Position numbers and translations under genes: made by a program. A model generated the notes under the pieces. It had not been told where the DNA came from. It saw only the letters and a program-made list of their open reading frames with translations, and did not search any database. From assembly GCF_014656055.1 (NCBI RefSeq), contig NZ_BNBR01000002.1, forward strand, positions 1,166,062 to 1,230,061: DNA of 64,000 nt. The letters run 5' to 3'. This document shows positions 55,682-64,000 of the stretch, piece by piece (position 1 is the stretch's first letter; each line of letters begins with the position of its first letter). The DNA comes from Streptomyces griseosporeus (GTDB taxonomy: Bacteria; Actinomycetota; Actinomycetes; Streptomycetales; Streptomycetaceae).

Positions 55682-55707
55682 CACTCGGCACGCCGAGTGA
55701 TAATCAC
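55682..55707. promoter_or_regulatory. Two adjoining palindromes upstream of the ResR-like gene
   Basis: CACTCGGC-AC-GCCGAGTG (55682-55699) perfect, and GTGAT-A-ATCAC (55697-55707) perfect, just upstream of the -35. Likely an operator for a dimeric activator or repressor. Confidence 0.6.
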
Positions 55708-55908
55708 CCTGGGAGTGGTTTGCCGTACCCCACCGCGGGGAAAGGCTAGCCGAATGCTCTCGGAGACGGCCGCAGGACGCTCGCACTGGCCGTTGGCACG
55801 TGCCGGATTTCTCACGCCGCGGAGACCGTACGGCGCCCGGGACACACCCGGGACAGGCCGCCCCGCGGACCACCGCTCCGCCGGACCGGCCACGCCCCGC
55901 CGACGTGC

Positions 55909-56382
55909 CTACTGATTGCTGGTGCCGAAGTCCTCGGGCGAGATCTGGTCGAGGAACTCGCGGAACTTCTCCACCTCGTCCTCCTGCTCGTCCGGGATCG
56001 CGATGCCCGCGTCGTCGAGCACCGCGTCACTGCCGTAGATCGGCGTGCCGGTGCGCAGGGCCAGCGCTATGGCATCGGACGGGCGGGCGCTCACCTCGAC
56101 CCCGCTGGCGAAGACCAGCTCGGCATAGAAGACGCCCTCACGCAGGTCCGTGATGCGCACTTCGGTGAGCTCCTGGCCTACGGCTTCCAGCACGTCCTTG
56201 AACAGGTCGTGGGTCAGCGGCCTGGCGGGGGCCATGCCCTGCTGGGCGAAAGCGATCGCCGTCGCCTCCCCCGGCCCGATCCAGATGGGGAGGTAGCGGT
56301 CGCCTCCCACTTCCCGCAGGAGCACGATCGGTTGGTTGGAGGGCATTTCGACCCGGACACCTACGACATCGAGCTCGTTCAC
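55909..56382 (-). CDS. Bifunctional nuclease-family (DUF151) protein
   Basis: 157 aa. NELDVVGVRVEMPSNQPIVLLREVGGDRYLPIWIGPGEATAIAFA is the DUF151 core; plant and bacterial relatives have DNase/RNase activity, though the actinobacterial role is unproven. GTG at 56382 with TAGGGT six bases upstream, leaderless. Corresponds in position to Rv1829 between the two MerR genes. Confidence 0.87.
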   Translation of the reverse strand: MNELDVVGVRVEMPSNQPIVLLREVGGDRYLPIWIGPGEATAIAFAQQGMAPARPLTHDLFKDVLEAVGQELTEVRITDLREGVFYAELVFASGVEVSARPSDAIALALRTGTPIYGSDAVLDDAGIAIPDEQEDEVEKFREFLDQISPEDFGTSNQ

Positions 56383-56477
56383 ACAGCAACCCTAGGCCGT
56401 GCCCGGGACGTTTGGGTAGTCGGGCCCGGAACGCGTGGCCGATCACGCACGGCTCACACCGCCGTCCCGGGGCCGTC

Positions 56478-57215
56478 TCAGGGCAGCCGCACCCCGAGCG
56501 CCGTCTGCACGAGCGCCGCGTGCAGCTTGACCGTGAGCCCCGCCAGCTCCTTCGTCCGCGCCTCCGCCAAGGTTCTGGTCTGCGGATTCCGGTGCCGCTT
56601 CAGCGGTGCCACCACCTGGTCCACCAGCCCGGCCTCCCGGTCGGCGGCGGCCTTCATCACGCGCAGGTGCCGCGGCTCGATCCCGAACCGGCCGAGCTGG
56701 ACGATGAGCGAGGCGACGGTGACCGCCTCCGCGTCGTAGACGCCCTCCTCCAGCGGAGTGATGAGCCCGTACGACTCCCACTCCTCCAGCTCCTTGTCAC
56801 CGATGTCCGCCGCGGCCAGCAGCTCGGCCCGCCCGATGCGCGCCGCGGTCGGCTCCTCGGACGGCTCCCCCACGCTCTCGCCGTCCCGCTGCCGGCTCAG
56901 CGCGGGCAACCGCACGGCCTCGCCGCGCTCCATCGCGTCCAGATGCTCACGGATCACCTTCAGCGGCAGATAGTGGTCACGCTGCATCCGCAGCACCTGA
57001 GCCAGGCGCTCCACATCCTCCGGGCTGAACTTGCGGTATCCCGACGGGGTCCGCTGCGGCTCGATGAGCCCCTCCGACTCCAGGAAGCGGATCTTGGAGA
57101 TGGTGACCTCGGGGAACTCGTCGCGCAGCACGTTCAGCACCGTGCCGATGCTCATCAGCCCACTGTCCGCGGCGGCGGTACCGCTGCCGGCACCGCCGCT
57201 CGGTGTTCGAAGCAT
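56478..57215 (-). CDS. ftsR: MerR-family regulator, FtsR-like
   Basis: 245 aa. MSIGTVLNVLRDEFPEVTISKIRFLESEGLIEPQRTPSGYRKFS is the hallmark of the FtsR branch, with the HTH TISKIRFLESEGLIEPQRT; Rv1828 and C. glutamicum FtsR lie next to GarA as here. FtsR activates ftsZ in Corynebacterium. A short Ser/Gly head precedes it; the ATG at 57215 has GGGAAGG upstream, the alternative at 57155 has none. Symbol is by synteny and similarity. Confidence 0.8.
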   Translation of the reverse strand: MLRTPSGGAGSGTAAADSGLMSIGTVLNVLRDEFPEVTISKIRFLESEGLIEPQRTPSGYRKFSPEDVERLAQVLRMQRDHYLPLKVIREHLDAMERGEAVRLPALSRQRDGESVGEPSEEPTAARIGRAELLAAADIGDKELEEWESYGLITPLEEGVYDAEAVTVASLIVQLGRFGIEPRHLRVMKAAADREAGLVDQVVAPLKRHRNPQTRTLAEARTKELAGLTVKLHAALVQTALGVRLP

Positions 57216-57261
57216 GGACCTTCCCTGGGGGGTGCCCCCCGGACGGGCGTCCGGGGGTGGG

Positions 57262-58029
57262 TCAGTAACCCCGCTGGCTCGCGTAGAAGACCAGCCGGTA
57301 CTTGCCGATCTGCACCTCGTCACCGTTCGACAGAGCGACCTGGTCGATCCGCTCGCGGTTGACGTAGGTGCCGTTGAGGCTGCCCACGTCGGCGACCGTG
57401 AACGTGCCGTCCGGGCCGCGCCGGAACTCCACGTGGCGGCGGGAGACCGTCACGTCGTCCAGGAAGATGTCGCTCTGCGGGTGACGGCCGGCCGTGGTCA
57501 GCTCGCCGTCCAGCAGGAACCGGCTGCCCTGGTTCGGACCCCGGCGCACCACCAGCAGCGCGGAGCCCACCGGCAGCGCGTCGACGGCCGCCTGCGCCTC
57601 CGGGGAGAGCGCCGGCATCTGCGTCTGCCCCGTGACCTCGGCGTCGTAGGCCTCGATGCCGGAGATGGAGATCGTCGACGTCGTCTCGGACGCCCGCTCG
57701 GGGACAGCGCCCGGCCGCAACGGCGCGCCGCAGTTGGAGCAGAAGCGGCTGTTCTCCGCGTTGCGGTTACCGCACCTCGTACACACCAGGGCCGACATAG
57801 GGGAAAACCCTCCACCCGTACTTGAGGTTGACGGTTGTCCGAAACCTATGCCGCCGGACTGGGCAGGGTCAACAGACGGCGCGCCCGGAACGTCACCCCC
57901 CGGACCGGCCACCTGGTCCCGGAACAGCGGACGCTGGCCCTCCGCGTCAGGCTGTGCGCGATGACGAGCGGTGGCATTGTCGCTGCCCTCTCGCGCGCTC
58001 TTGCCGAACAACTTCGCAAACAACTTCAC
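57262..58029 (-). CDS. garA: FHA-domain metabolic regulator GarA
   Basis: 255 aa. Residues 83-100: zinc ribbon CTRCGNRNAENSRFCSNCG. ETTS at 115-118 is the phosphorylation site of Pkn kinases in GarA/OdhI, followed by the FHA domain: GRHP (181-184), SRRH (196-199) and NGTYVN (219-224). GarA inhibits 2-oxoglutarate dehydrogenase and glutamate enzymes when unphosphorylated. The first 80 residues are an extension not found in mycobacterial GarA; GTG at 58029 with AAGGGGAA supports it. Confidence 0.88.
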   Translation of the reverse strand: MKLFAKLFGKSAREGSDNATARHRAQPDAEGQRPLFRDQVAGPGGDVPGAPSVDPAQSGGIGFGQPSTSSTGGGFSPMSALVCTRCGNRNAENSRFCSNCGAPLRPGAVPERASETTSTISISGIEAYDAEVTGQTQMPALSPEAQAAVDALPVGSALLVVRRGPNQGSRFLLDGELTTAGRHPQSDIFLDDVTVSRRHVEFRRGPDGTFTVADVGSLNGTYVNRERIDQVALSNGDEVQIGKYRLVFYASQRGY

Positions 58030-58219
58030 GGGCGATTCCCCTTGACCGAAACAGACCCGCCCGTGGGGCAGGACGAACCCTGACTGAACACACCGGTCGA
58101 CCCGGACATCCTCACAACGTCCGTATCCACCAGACAGTTTCCACCACGCACCACCTCTTCGGTGCGCCGACCCCCCGCAACCTCATGCCCTTGCCGGACG
58201 GCTCGCATGCACCCCCGGT

Positions 58220-59065
58220 TCACTGGGAGGACGACCGAGCGTAGTCAGGCCGCTTCGCCGCTCGCAAGGCGTCCACAACGATCTTGTCGGATCGCTCCAC
58301 GACCACCGTGGCCTGCTCCTTCTCCAGAGTCTGCACCACGCCTCCCGGGATGTTGAGCGCCGGTTCGAGATCCTGCGGCTTGCCGATGACCTTGAAACGA
58401 TAGGGCGCGGTGATCTTGTTCCCGTCGACGCTGACACTCTTGCCGGAATCCGTCAGATAGGTGCTCGCGACGACACGCACGCCGTTCACCTGGATCGCCT
58501 CCGCGCCGGCGGCGCGCAGCTCCTGGATCGCGTCGAGCAGCATGTCGGCCTCGACCGTCCCCTTCGTGTCGTCGATCGTCATCGTGATGCCGGGCCCCTG
58601 AGCGGCCACCGTGCCCGCCAGGATGCCGAGTTGGCGTTCCCTCTCGGCCGTCTGCTTGCGGGCCTCCTCGGCCTGGTCGGAGCTGTTCTCCAGCTCCTCC
58701 CGCTGCTTCTCGAGCCCTTCCTTCTCGTCCTCAAGACGCTGCGTACGGTCATCCAGTTCATCGAGGATGCGAACAAGATCCTCCTGGCGTGCCCCGCGCA
58801 GGGCGCTGTCGTTGTCGCTGTTCGAGGCGACCTGCACGGCCAGGCCGAAGCCGAGGCCGAACAGCAGCAGCGCGACGATGAGTTGGGCCCGGCTGACGCG
58901 CGGCGGCCACAGCCCCTTCACCAGCCGCCGGCGACCGGTCAGCCGGGGCTCGGCGGGGCTCTCCTCCGTGGGCGTGGCCGGCGCGGGCGCCGCCGGCACC
59001 TCCTCGGGCAGCTCCTTGCGCAGCGGGTTCTCGGGGGACTCGTCCTGGTTGCTCATCGGCCTCAC
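58220..59065 (-). CDS. DUF881 membrane protein
   Basis: 281 aa. Acidic/Pro N-terminus, one membrane helix (QLIVALLLFGLGFGLAVQVA about 60-80), a coiled coil of LDDRTQRLEDEKEGLEKQREELENS type and the DUF881 outside domain ending with AGAEAIQVNGVRVV and TTVV. The GTG at 59065 overlaps the small-basic stop (GTGA); the ATG at 59056 is an alternative. Together with its neighbours it probably forms a division or cell-wall complex; no biochemical role is known. Confidence 0.82.
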   Translation of the reverse strand: MRPMSNQDESPENPLRKELPEEVPAAPAPATPTEESPAEPRLTGRRRLVKGLWPPRVSRAQLIVALLLFGLGFGLAVQVASNSDNDSALRGARQEDLVRILDELDDRTQRLEDEKEGLEKQREELENSSDQAEEARKQTAERERQLGILAGTVAAQGPGITMTIDDTKGTVEADMLLDAIQELRAAGAEAIQVNGVRVVASTYLTDSGKSVSVDGNKITAPYRFKVIGKPQDLEPALNIPGGVVQTLEKEQATVVVERSDKIVVDALRAAKRPDYARSSSQ

Positions 59066-59394
59066 GCCCGGAACACGTGCCGGCGGATCGCCGCCGCGTT
59101 GGAGAAGATGCGGATGCCGAGGACGACCACTACACCGGTGGACAGCTGGGCGCCGACGCCCAGCTTGTCGCCCAGGAACACGATCAGCGCGGCGACGACC
59201 ACGTTGGACAGGAACGACACCACGAACACCTTGTCGTCGAAGATGCCGTCGAGCATGGCCCGCAGACCGCCGAACACCGCGTCGAGCGCCGCGACGACGG
59301 CGATCGGCAGATACGGCTCGACGGCCGCCGGAACCTCCGGCCGGACCAACAGTCCGGCCACGACTCCCACGACGAGGCCCAGTACGGCGATCAC
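59062..59394 (-). CDS. Small basic membrane protein (DUF1290)
   Basis: 110 aa with four hydrophobic segments: IAVLGLVVGVVAGLLVR, LPIAVVAALDAVFGGLRAML, VVSFLSNVVVAALIVFLGDKLGVG and STGVVVVLGIRIFSNAAAIRRHVF. Overlaps both neighbours by the GTGA stop-start arrangement, so all three are coupled. Homologue of Rv1824. Confidence 0.88.
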   Translation of the reverse strand: MIAVLGLVVGVVAGLLVRPEVPAAVEPYLPIAVVAALDAVFGGLRAMLDGIFDDKVFVVSFLSNVVVAALIVFLGDKLGVGAQLSTGVVVVLGIRIFSNAAAIRRHVFRA

Positions 59395-60341
59395 GATGTG
59401 CCCTTCTCGGAATGCTCGGTCTTCGGCTGTGCGGTGCTCGACTGTGCGGTACTCGGCTGGGCCGGGTGCGGCTGCGCCGTGCGGACGATCACGCTCGGCG
59501 CGGCGGGCAGCCGGAGATCGTCCTGGACGGAGATGCTGGTCCTGATGCCGTAGTTCTCCTGCAGCGCGTGCAGGTAGAGCCCGTCGGCACTGTCCTGGAA
59601 CCGGGTGCTGAGCTGCCGGCCGTCCCCCACCGCGAGCACCGTGTACGGCGGCACCAGCGGCTTGTTGTCGACCAGTATGGCGTCCCCCGCGGCCCTGATC
59701 GCCGACAGCGCGGTCAGCCGCTGTCCGTTGATGGAGACGGCCTCCGCGCCGGACTCCCACAGCCCGTTGATCACACGCTGCATGTCCCGGTCGCGCACCC
59801 GCCCCGTGTCGGAGAACCCGCTGGTCTCGCGGGGGTCGCCGTCGCCGCCGGTGCTGGCCTCCTCGGCGTCGTCGACGACGAGCTTCACACCGGGGCCGTG
59901 CACCTCGGTGGCGCCGGCGAGGATGCCGACGAGTTCGGCCTGGTCGTCACCGCCGCTCTTCTTCAGCGCCTCCCGCTGGCGCGCGCTCACGTCGTCGCGC
60001 AGCTTGTCGACGCTGTCCTCCAGCGTGTCCGCCGCATCGGTCTCGCGGTCGATGCGGTCGATCAGCTCCTCGCGCTCCTTGGCGACGACGGGCGCGGCGA
60101 CCCGTGCCTGCGCCGCGCCGACGGTGACGACGAGCGCGGCGAGAACCAGCCCCGCGGCGAGCCCCAGCTTCGCTCTGAGCGTCTTGGGCAGGCCGCCCTC
60201 GCCCGCGGCCTTCTTGCGGGCTGCGGCCTCGGCATAGCCGTCGTCGAGGCTGTGGTCCATGACGTTGGTGAGCAACGACATGGACGCGTCCGGCCGCGAC
60301 GGGGGCGTACGACTGCTCCGAACGGGGGGCTGCTGCGGCAT
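59391..60341 (-). CDS. DUF881 membrane protein
   Basis: 316 aa. MPQQPPVRS head, one helix (LGLAAGLVLAALVVTVGAAQA), coiled coil, and the DUF881 domain with VVDDAEEASTGGDGDPRE and GLWESGAEAVSINGQRLTALS. The C-terminus is a Ser/Thr/Gln/Pro tail (QPSTAQSSTAQPKTEHS). Start uncertain between 60350, 60341 and 60281; 60341 fits related proteins. First of three coupled genes. Confidence 0.8.
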   Translation of the reverse strand: MPQQPPVRSSRTPPSRPDASMSLLTNVMDHSLDDGYAEAAARKKAAGEGGLPKTLRAKLGLAAGLVLAALVVTVGAAQARVAAPVVAKEREELIDRIDRETDAADTLEDSVDKLRDDVSARQREALKKSGGDDQAELVGILAGATEVHGPGVKLVVDDAEEASTGGDGDPRETSGFSDTGRVRDRDMQRVINGLWESGAEAVSINGQRLTALSAIRAAGDAILVDNKPLVPPYTVLAVGDGRQLSTRFQDSADGLYLHALQENYGIRTSISVQDDLRLPAAPSVIVRTAQPHPAQPSTAQSSTAQPKTEHSEKGTS

Positions 60342-60390
60342 GCCGCACATCGTCGCACGTCGCCGCCACTACCTCCGAACGGCCCCACCG

Positions 60391-60432
60391 GCGTGCCGGA
60401 CGGGCCCCCGCGGGGACACCTGTCCGGCACGC
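60391..60432 (-). terminator. Terminator after the guanylyltransferase gene
   Basis: GCGTGCCGGAC (60391-60401) and GTCCGGCACGC (60422-60432) pair perfectly over 11 bp with an inner CCCCGCGGGG. Separates the guanylyltransferase from the DUF881 genes. Confidence 0.75.
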
Positions 60433-60447
60433 GCGTGTACGGCCGTT

Positions 60448-62943
60448 CTACCGGCCGGCGCTGTCCACGACGGCCGACCACTCGTCGAGCAGGGCCTGCG
60501 CGGAGGCGTCGTCCGGGCCCTCCGCCCACAGGCGGGTGACGGCCTCGGCCGGGTCGGGCAGCACCATGACCCAGCGCCCGTCGGCCTCCACGACGCGGAC
60601 GCCGTCCGTGGTGTCCACGAACCGGTCTCCGGCCTCCTCGACGACCCGCCGCATGACGAGCCCCTTCACCGCCCACGGAGTCGCCAGATCCCGCTTGAGG
60701 ACGTGCGCCCGCGGAATCCGCGCGTCGATCTGGCTCAGCGTGAGCTGGGTCCGCGCGACCAGCCCGATCAGTCGTACGAAGGCCGCCGTGCCGTCGTAGA
60801 CACTGCTGAACTCGGGGACGATGAAGCCGCCCTTGCCGTCACCGCCGAAGATCGTCCCTTCCTCGCCACCGACCCGGGTCAGGTCGTCCGGAGAGGTGGT
60901 CGTCCATTCCACCTGCGTGCCGTGGTAGGCGGCGACCTGCTCGGCGATCCGCGTGGTGGTGACGGGAAGCGCCACACGCCCGCTGCGCCGCTCGGCGGCG
61001 ACCAGATCGAGCATGACCAGCAGCGCCCGGTCGTCCTCGATGATCCGGCCCTTCTCGTCGACCAGCGACAGCCGCTCGCCGACCGGGTCGAACCGCACAC
61101 CGAACGCCGCGCCCGAGGACGCCACGATCTCCCCGAGCCGCACCAGCCCCGACCGTCGCATCTCGGCCGTCTCGGTGGGCCGGGACTCGTCGAGACCGGG
61201 GTTGATGGTCAGCGAGTCCACCCCGAGCTTGCCGAGCAGGCTGGGCAGCACGAGACCCGCGCTGCCGTTCGACGCGTCGACGACGACCTTCAGCCCGGAC
61301 TCGGCGATCCCGGTGGTGTCGACGTTCCGCAGCAGCGACCCGGTGTACGAGTCGAAGACGCTGGCCGGGAAGTGCAGGTCACCGATCTCACCGGGGAACG
61401 CACGCCGGTACTCCTGCCGCGCGAAGACCCGGTCCAGCTTGCGCTGGCTGCCCTGCGACAGGTCGGCGCCCTGGCTGTCGAAGAACATGATGTCCACGGA
61501 GTCCGGCACACCGGGCGTGGTCCGGATCATGATGCCGCCGGCGCTGCCCCGCGCGGTCTGCTGCCGCGCCACGGGCAGCGGTACGTTCTCCAGGTCCCGT
61601 ACGTCGATGGCGCTGGCCTGCAGCGCGGAGATCACCGCCCGCTTCAGCGCGCGGGCACCACGGGAGTGGTCGCGCGCGGTGGTGACGGTGGAGCCCTTCT
61701 TCAAGGTGGTGGCGTAGGCGCCGGCCAGCCGGACGGCGAGCTCCGGGGTGATCTCGACGTTGAGGATGCCGGAGACACCGCGCGCGCCGAACAGATGCGC
61801 CTGGCCGCGCGACTCCCAGATCACCGAGGTGTTGACGAAGGCGCCGGCCTCGATGGTCTTGAAGGGGTAGACGCGCACATTGCCCTGGACGATCGATTCT
61901 TCGCCGATCAGGCACTCGTCGCCGATGACCGCGCCGTCCTCGATCCTGGCCGCCCGCATGACGTCGGTGTTCTTGCCGACGACACAGCCCCGCAGGTTGC
62001 TGTGCTGTCCGACGTACACGTTGTCGTGCACCACGGCCTTGTGGAGGAAGGCACCCGACTTCACGACCACGTTGGAGCCGACGACGGTGTGCTCTCTGAT
62101 CTCCGCGCCGGCCTCCACCTTGGCGTAGTCGCCGATGTAGAGCGGGCCGCGCAGGACGGCGTCGGGGTGCACCTCGGCGCCCTCCGCCACCCATACGCCC
62201 GGGGAGATCTCGAAACCGTCGATCTCGACGTCGACCTTGCCCTCCAGGACGTCGGCCTGCGCCTTCACATAGCTCTCGTGGGTACCGACGTCCTCCCAGT
62301 AGCCCTCGGCGACATAGCCGTAGATCGGCTTGCCTTCCTTCATCAGCTGAGGGAAGACGTCACCGGACCAGTCGACGGGGACATCGGGCTCGACGTAGTC
62401 GAACACCTCGGGCTCCATGACGTAGATGCCCGTGTTCACGGTGTCCGAGAAGACCTGCCCCCAGGTCGGCTTCTCCAGGAAGCGCTCGACCTTGCCCTCT
62501 TCGTCGACGATGGTGATGCCGAACTCCAGCGGGTTGGGCACACGCGTCAGGCAGACCGTGACGAGGGCGCCCTTCTCCTTGTGGAAGTTGATCAGCTCGG
62601 TGAGGTCGAAGTCGGTCAGGGCGTCACCGGAGATCACGAGGAAGGCATCGTCCTTCAGTGCCTCTTCGGCGTTTTTCACGCTTCCGGCGGTACCGAGTGG
62701 CTTCTCCTCGTTGGCATAGGTGAGCTCCATGCCGAGCTCTTCGCCGTCACCGAAGTAGTTCTTGACCAGTGACGCCAGGAACTGAACAGTTACGACGGTC
62801 TCATTGAGCCCATGCCTTTTCAGCAGCCGCAGCACGTGCTCCATGATCGGCCGGTTGGCCACCGGCAGGAGCGGCTTGGGCATGCTTGAGGTCATGGGAC
62901 GAAGGCGTGTGCCTTCGCCACCGGCCATCACGACGGCCTTCAT
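60448..62943 (-). CDS. Mannose-1-phosphate guanylyltransferase with degenerate phosphomannomutase domain
   Basis: 831 aa. Residues 1-235: nucleotidyltransferase with [23 protein letters not shown], making GDP-mannose; 255-375 left-handed beta-helix of hexapeptide repeats; about 395-831 PMM/PGM fold. In the last domain the active-serine loop reads [11 protein letters not shown] (470-480) instead of TASHNP and the metal loop FDPVGER (618-624) lacks two of three Asp, so it is probably not catalytic. GDP-mannose supplies cell-envelope mannosylation. GAGGAGG upstream. Confidence 0.88.
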   Translation of the reverse strand: MKAVVMAGGEGTRLRPMTSSMPKPLLPVANRPIMEHVLRLLKRHGLNETVVTVQFLASLVKNYFGDGEELGMELTYANEEKPLGTAGSVKNAEEALKDDAFLVISGDALTDFDLTELINFHKEKGALVTVCLTRVPNPLEFGITIVDEEGKVERFLEKPTWGQVFSDTVNTGIYVMEPEVFDYVEPDVPVDWSGDVFPQLMKEGKPIYGYVAEGYWEDVGTHESYVKAQADVLEGKVDVEIDGFEISPGVWVAEGAEVHPDAVLRGPLYIGDYAKVEAGAEIREHTVVGSNVVVKSGAFLHKAVVHDNVYVGQHSNLRGCVVGKNTDVMRAARIEDGAVIGDECLIGEESIVQGNVRVYPFKTIEAGAFVNTSVIWESRGQAHLFGARGVSGILNVEITPELAVRLAGAYATTLKKGSTVTTARDHSRGARALKRAVISALQASAIDVRDLENVPLPVARQQTARGSAGGIMIRTTPGVPDSVDIMFFDSQGADLSQGSQRKLDRVFARQEYRRAFPGEIGDLHFPASVFDSYTGSLLRNVDTTGIAESGLKVVVDASNGSAGLVLPSLLGKLGVDSLTINPGLDESRPTETAEMRRSGLVRLGEIVASSGAAFGVRFDPVGERLSLVDEKGRIIEDDRALLVMLDLVAAERRSGRVALPVTTTRIAEQVAAYHGTQVEWTTTSPDDLTRVGGEEGTIFGGDGKGGFIVPEFSSVYDGTAAFVRLIGLVARTQLTLSQIDARIPRAHVLKRDLATPWAVKGLVMRRVVEEAGDRFVDTTDGVRVVEADGRWVMVLPDPAEAVTRLWAEGPDDASAQALLDEWSAVVDSAGR

Positions 62944-63060
62944 GTCGGAAGCGTCCTCCTCGAAGAGACGACGGTCTGACCGACTTCACTCGTCCAGATT
63001 GTCCCGCACTTTTCCGTCGCGGGCCATCGAGAGGCACGACTCACCGCCATTGGTGAGAGT

Positions 63061-63669
63061 TCAGTCGGCCATGGCGTCCGCACGAACCAGACGGCGGACC
63101 TGTACCACGTAAAGGACTCCTGCCCACCAGTACAGCGTTGTACCCCATCCGGCGAACGCCCATCCGAAAATAGCAGCGAGTGACGAGATCCATCCGCTTC
63201 CGTCACTGAGCAGCAGGAGCGGGAACGCGTACATCAGGTTGAAGGTGGCGGCCTTGCCGAGGAAGTTGACCTGGGGCGGCGGATAGCCGTGCCGCCTGAG
63301 GATTCCCACCATCACCAGGAGGACCAGCTCCCGCGCGAGCAGTACAGCGGTCAACCAGATCGGCAGAATCTCCCGCCAGGTCAGGCCGACGAGCGTGGAA
63401 AGGATGTACAGCCGGTCGGCCGCGGGGTCGAGCAGCCGGCCGAGGCTGCTGATCTGATTCCAGCGCCGGGCGAGCTTGCCGTCCAGGTAGTCGCTGACGC
63501 CGCTGAACGCCAGCACGAGCAGCGCCCACCCGTCGCTCTTCGGCCCGCCGAACTCCGGCCGCAGAATGAGCCACAGGAAGACGGGCACGCCGACGAGGCG
63601 CGCCATGCTGAGAATGTTGGGGATGGTGAGGACCCGGTCAGTCTGGACACGGGTCTCCTGGACCTCCAC
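63061..63669 (-). CDS. CDP-alcohol phosphatidyltransferase (PgsA-like)
   Basis: 202 aa with about five membrane helices and the diagnostic DYLDGKLARRWNQISSLGRLLDPAADRL, carrying the D-G-x2-A-R-x8-G-x3-D-x3-D metal site. Transfers a phosphatidyl group from CDP-diacylglycerol to a polyol (glycerol phosphate or inositol phosphate; not assignable). Corresponds to Rv1822 (pgsA2) by position. GTG at 63669 has GGAGG upstream. Confidence 0.9.
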   Translation of the reverse strand: MEVQETRVQTDRVLTIPNILSMARLVGVPVFLWLILRPEFGGPKSDGWALLVLAFSGVSDYLDGKLARRWNQISSLGRLLDPAADRLYILSTLVGLTWREILPIWLTAVLLARELVLLVMVGILRRHGYPPPQVNFLGKAATFNLMYAFPLLLLSDGSGWISSLAAIFGWAFAGWGTTLYWWAGVLYVVQVRRLVRADAMAD

Positions 63670-63723
63670 CCGGGGGCCTCCGTAGGAAACGAGCCAACGA
63701 TGCCCCCTGACCTTACCTCAACG

Positions 63724-63769
63724 CAAAAAAGCTCTGGCCCTCGGGCTGTCTGCCCAAGAGCCAGAGCTC
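63724..63769 (-). terminator. rRNA operon terminator
   Basis: AGCTCTGGC ... GCCAGAGCT stem with an inner GGGC/GCCC stem and a T-run on the minus transcript: classical Rho-independent terminator downstream of 5S. Confidence 0.9.
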
Positions 63770-63778
63770 TAAAAGGAG

Positions 63779-63896
63779 TTCGGCGGCGTCCTACTCTCCC
63801 ACAGGGTCCCCCCTGCAGTACCATCGGCGCTGTGAGGCTTAGCTTCCGGGTTCGGAATGTAACCGGGCGTTTCCCTCACGCTATAACCACCGAAAC
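63779..63896 (-). rRNA. rrf: 5S ribosomal RNA
   Basis: Minus strand GTTTCGGTGGTTATAGCG ... CCGAACCCGGAAGCTAAGCC ... GGTACTGCAGGGGGGACC ... GGACGCCGCCGAAC. Conserved 5S loop B and loop E are as expected for Streptomyces; about 118 nt. Confidence 0.96.
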
Positions 63897-63984
63897 ACTA
63901 TGAAACTGTCGAACAATGCCGCACCGCATGAGACCATGCGGGGCCGTTCGTGGTTTCAGAACCAACACAGTGGACGCGAGCAAC

Positions 63985-64000
63985 TGAGGACAAGCCCTCG
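63985..64000 (-). rRNA. rrl: 23S rRNA, extreme 3' end (partial)
   Basis: Minus strand CGAGGGCTTGTCC matches the 3' terminal segment of actinobacterial 23S rRNA; the spacer (63897-63984) holds a CCGCAT/ATGCGG processing-type stem. The rest lies outside the window. Confidence 0.6.

Noticed and set aside
60259..62772. 837-codon open frame antisense to the guanylyltransferase
   Set aside because: Shadow of the real gene, same reasons.

Overview
The window is high-GC actinobacterial DNA, almost certainly a Streptomyces chromosome core region. The signs are extreme GC3 coding, actinobacterial gene content (mannose-1-phosphate guanylyltransferase fusion, GarA, small-basic/DUF881 membrane proteins, DUF5999, EF-Tu3), frequent leaderless start signals (TANNNT about 6-8 nt before ATG/GTG), and a Streptomyces-like 5S rRNA. 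No phage, transposase, CRISPR array or biosynthetic cluster was seen. About 65 genes tile the window, many in convergent or divergent pairs with short gaps.

1-9.2 kb: a hotdog thioesterase; two tandem paralogous Pro/Gln-rich membrane proteins; an MFS exporter overlapping a spermidine-synthase-like protein; tuf3 (divergent EF-Tu) behind a structured leader with a possible leader peptide; an AlkD-type protein; a TVP38 membrane protein; a thiolase divergent from an HxlR regulator. 9.8-21.3 kb: a sugar-type operon (Gfo/Idh/MocA oxidoreductase plus PmoA-like protein) with a LacI-type operator; UppP; a 59-aa protein with a DNA-damage-type promoter; a CPT-like kinase ending in a 31-bp minisatellite; SDR, DUF4291 and NTF2-like genes; Lnt overlapping a second Gfo/Idh/MocA gene; an FAD monooxygenase divergent from a TetR regulator with paired operators; a DinB/DUF664 protein.

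21.4-42 kb: a lipoprotein, Ung, a peptide-type ABC binding lipoprotein, a two-gene FabG/SDR operon, an Excalibur protein, a HipA-like kinase coupled to DUF3037, a Rieske lipoprotein, two flavin/F420 split-barrel proteins, LysR/EamA and MocR/PPOX divergent pairs, two more EamA transporters, a Clp-N protein, a 63-aa protein behind two hairpins, PadR, PhzF, a CPBP protease and a GCS2-family ligase. 42-49.4 kb: unknown small proteins, an APC permease and a molybdate module (Mop-type regulator, modA, modB, modC).

49.4-63.7 kb: gcvP under a tandem glycine riboswitch, a PRC-barrel protein, dinB, then the conserved actinobacterial block ResR-like MerR, bifunctional nuclease, FtsR-like MerR, GarA, DUF881, small basic protein, DUF881, mannose-1-phosphate guanylyltransferase fusion, PgsA. 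Gene order matches the M. tuberculosis Rv1822-Rv1832 neighbourhood as I recall it, but gcvH is absent here. The window ends in the 3' end of an rRNA operon (5S, and the tail of 23S) on the minus strand.

Main points of interest: (i) the tuf3 leader, which looks like an attenuator; (ii) near-consensus PafBC/RecA-independent damage promoters at ung and dinB, and a weaker match at an unknown 59-aa gene; (iii) a phosphomannomutase domain lacking its catalytic serine loop and two metal ligands; (iv) five separate intergenic minisatellites with different units; (v) several strong palindromic operators at identifiable regulator genes.
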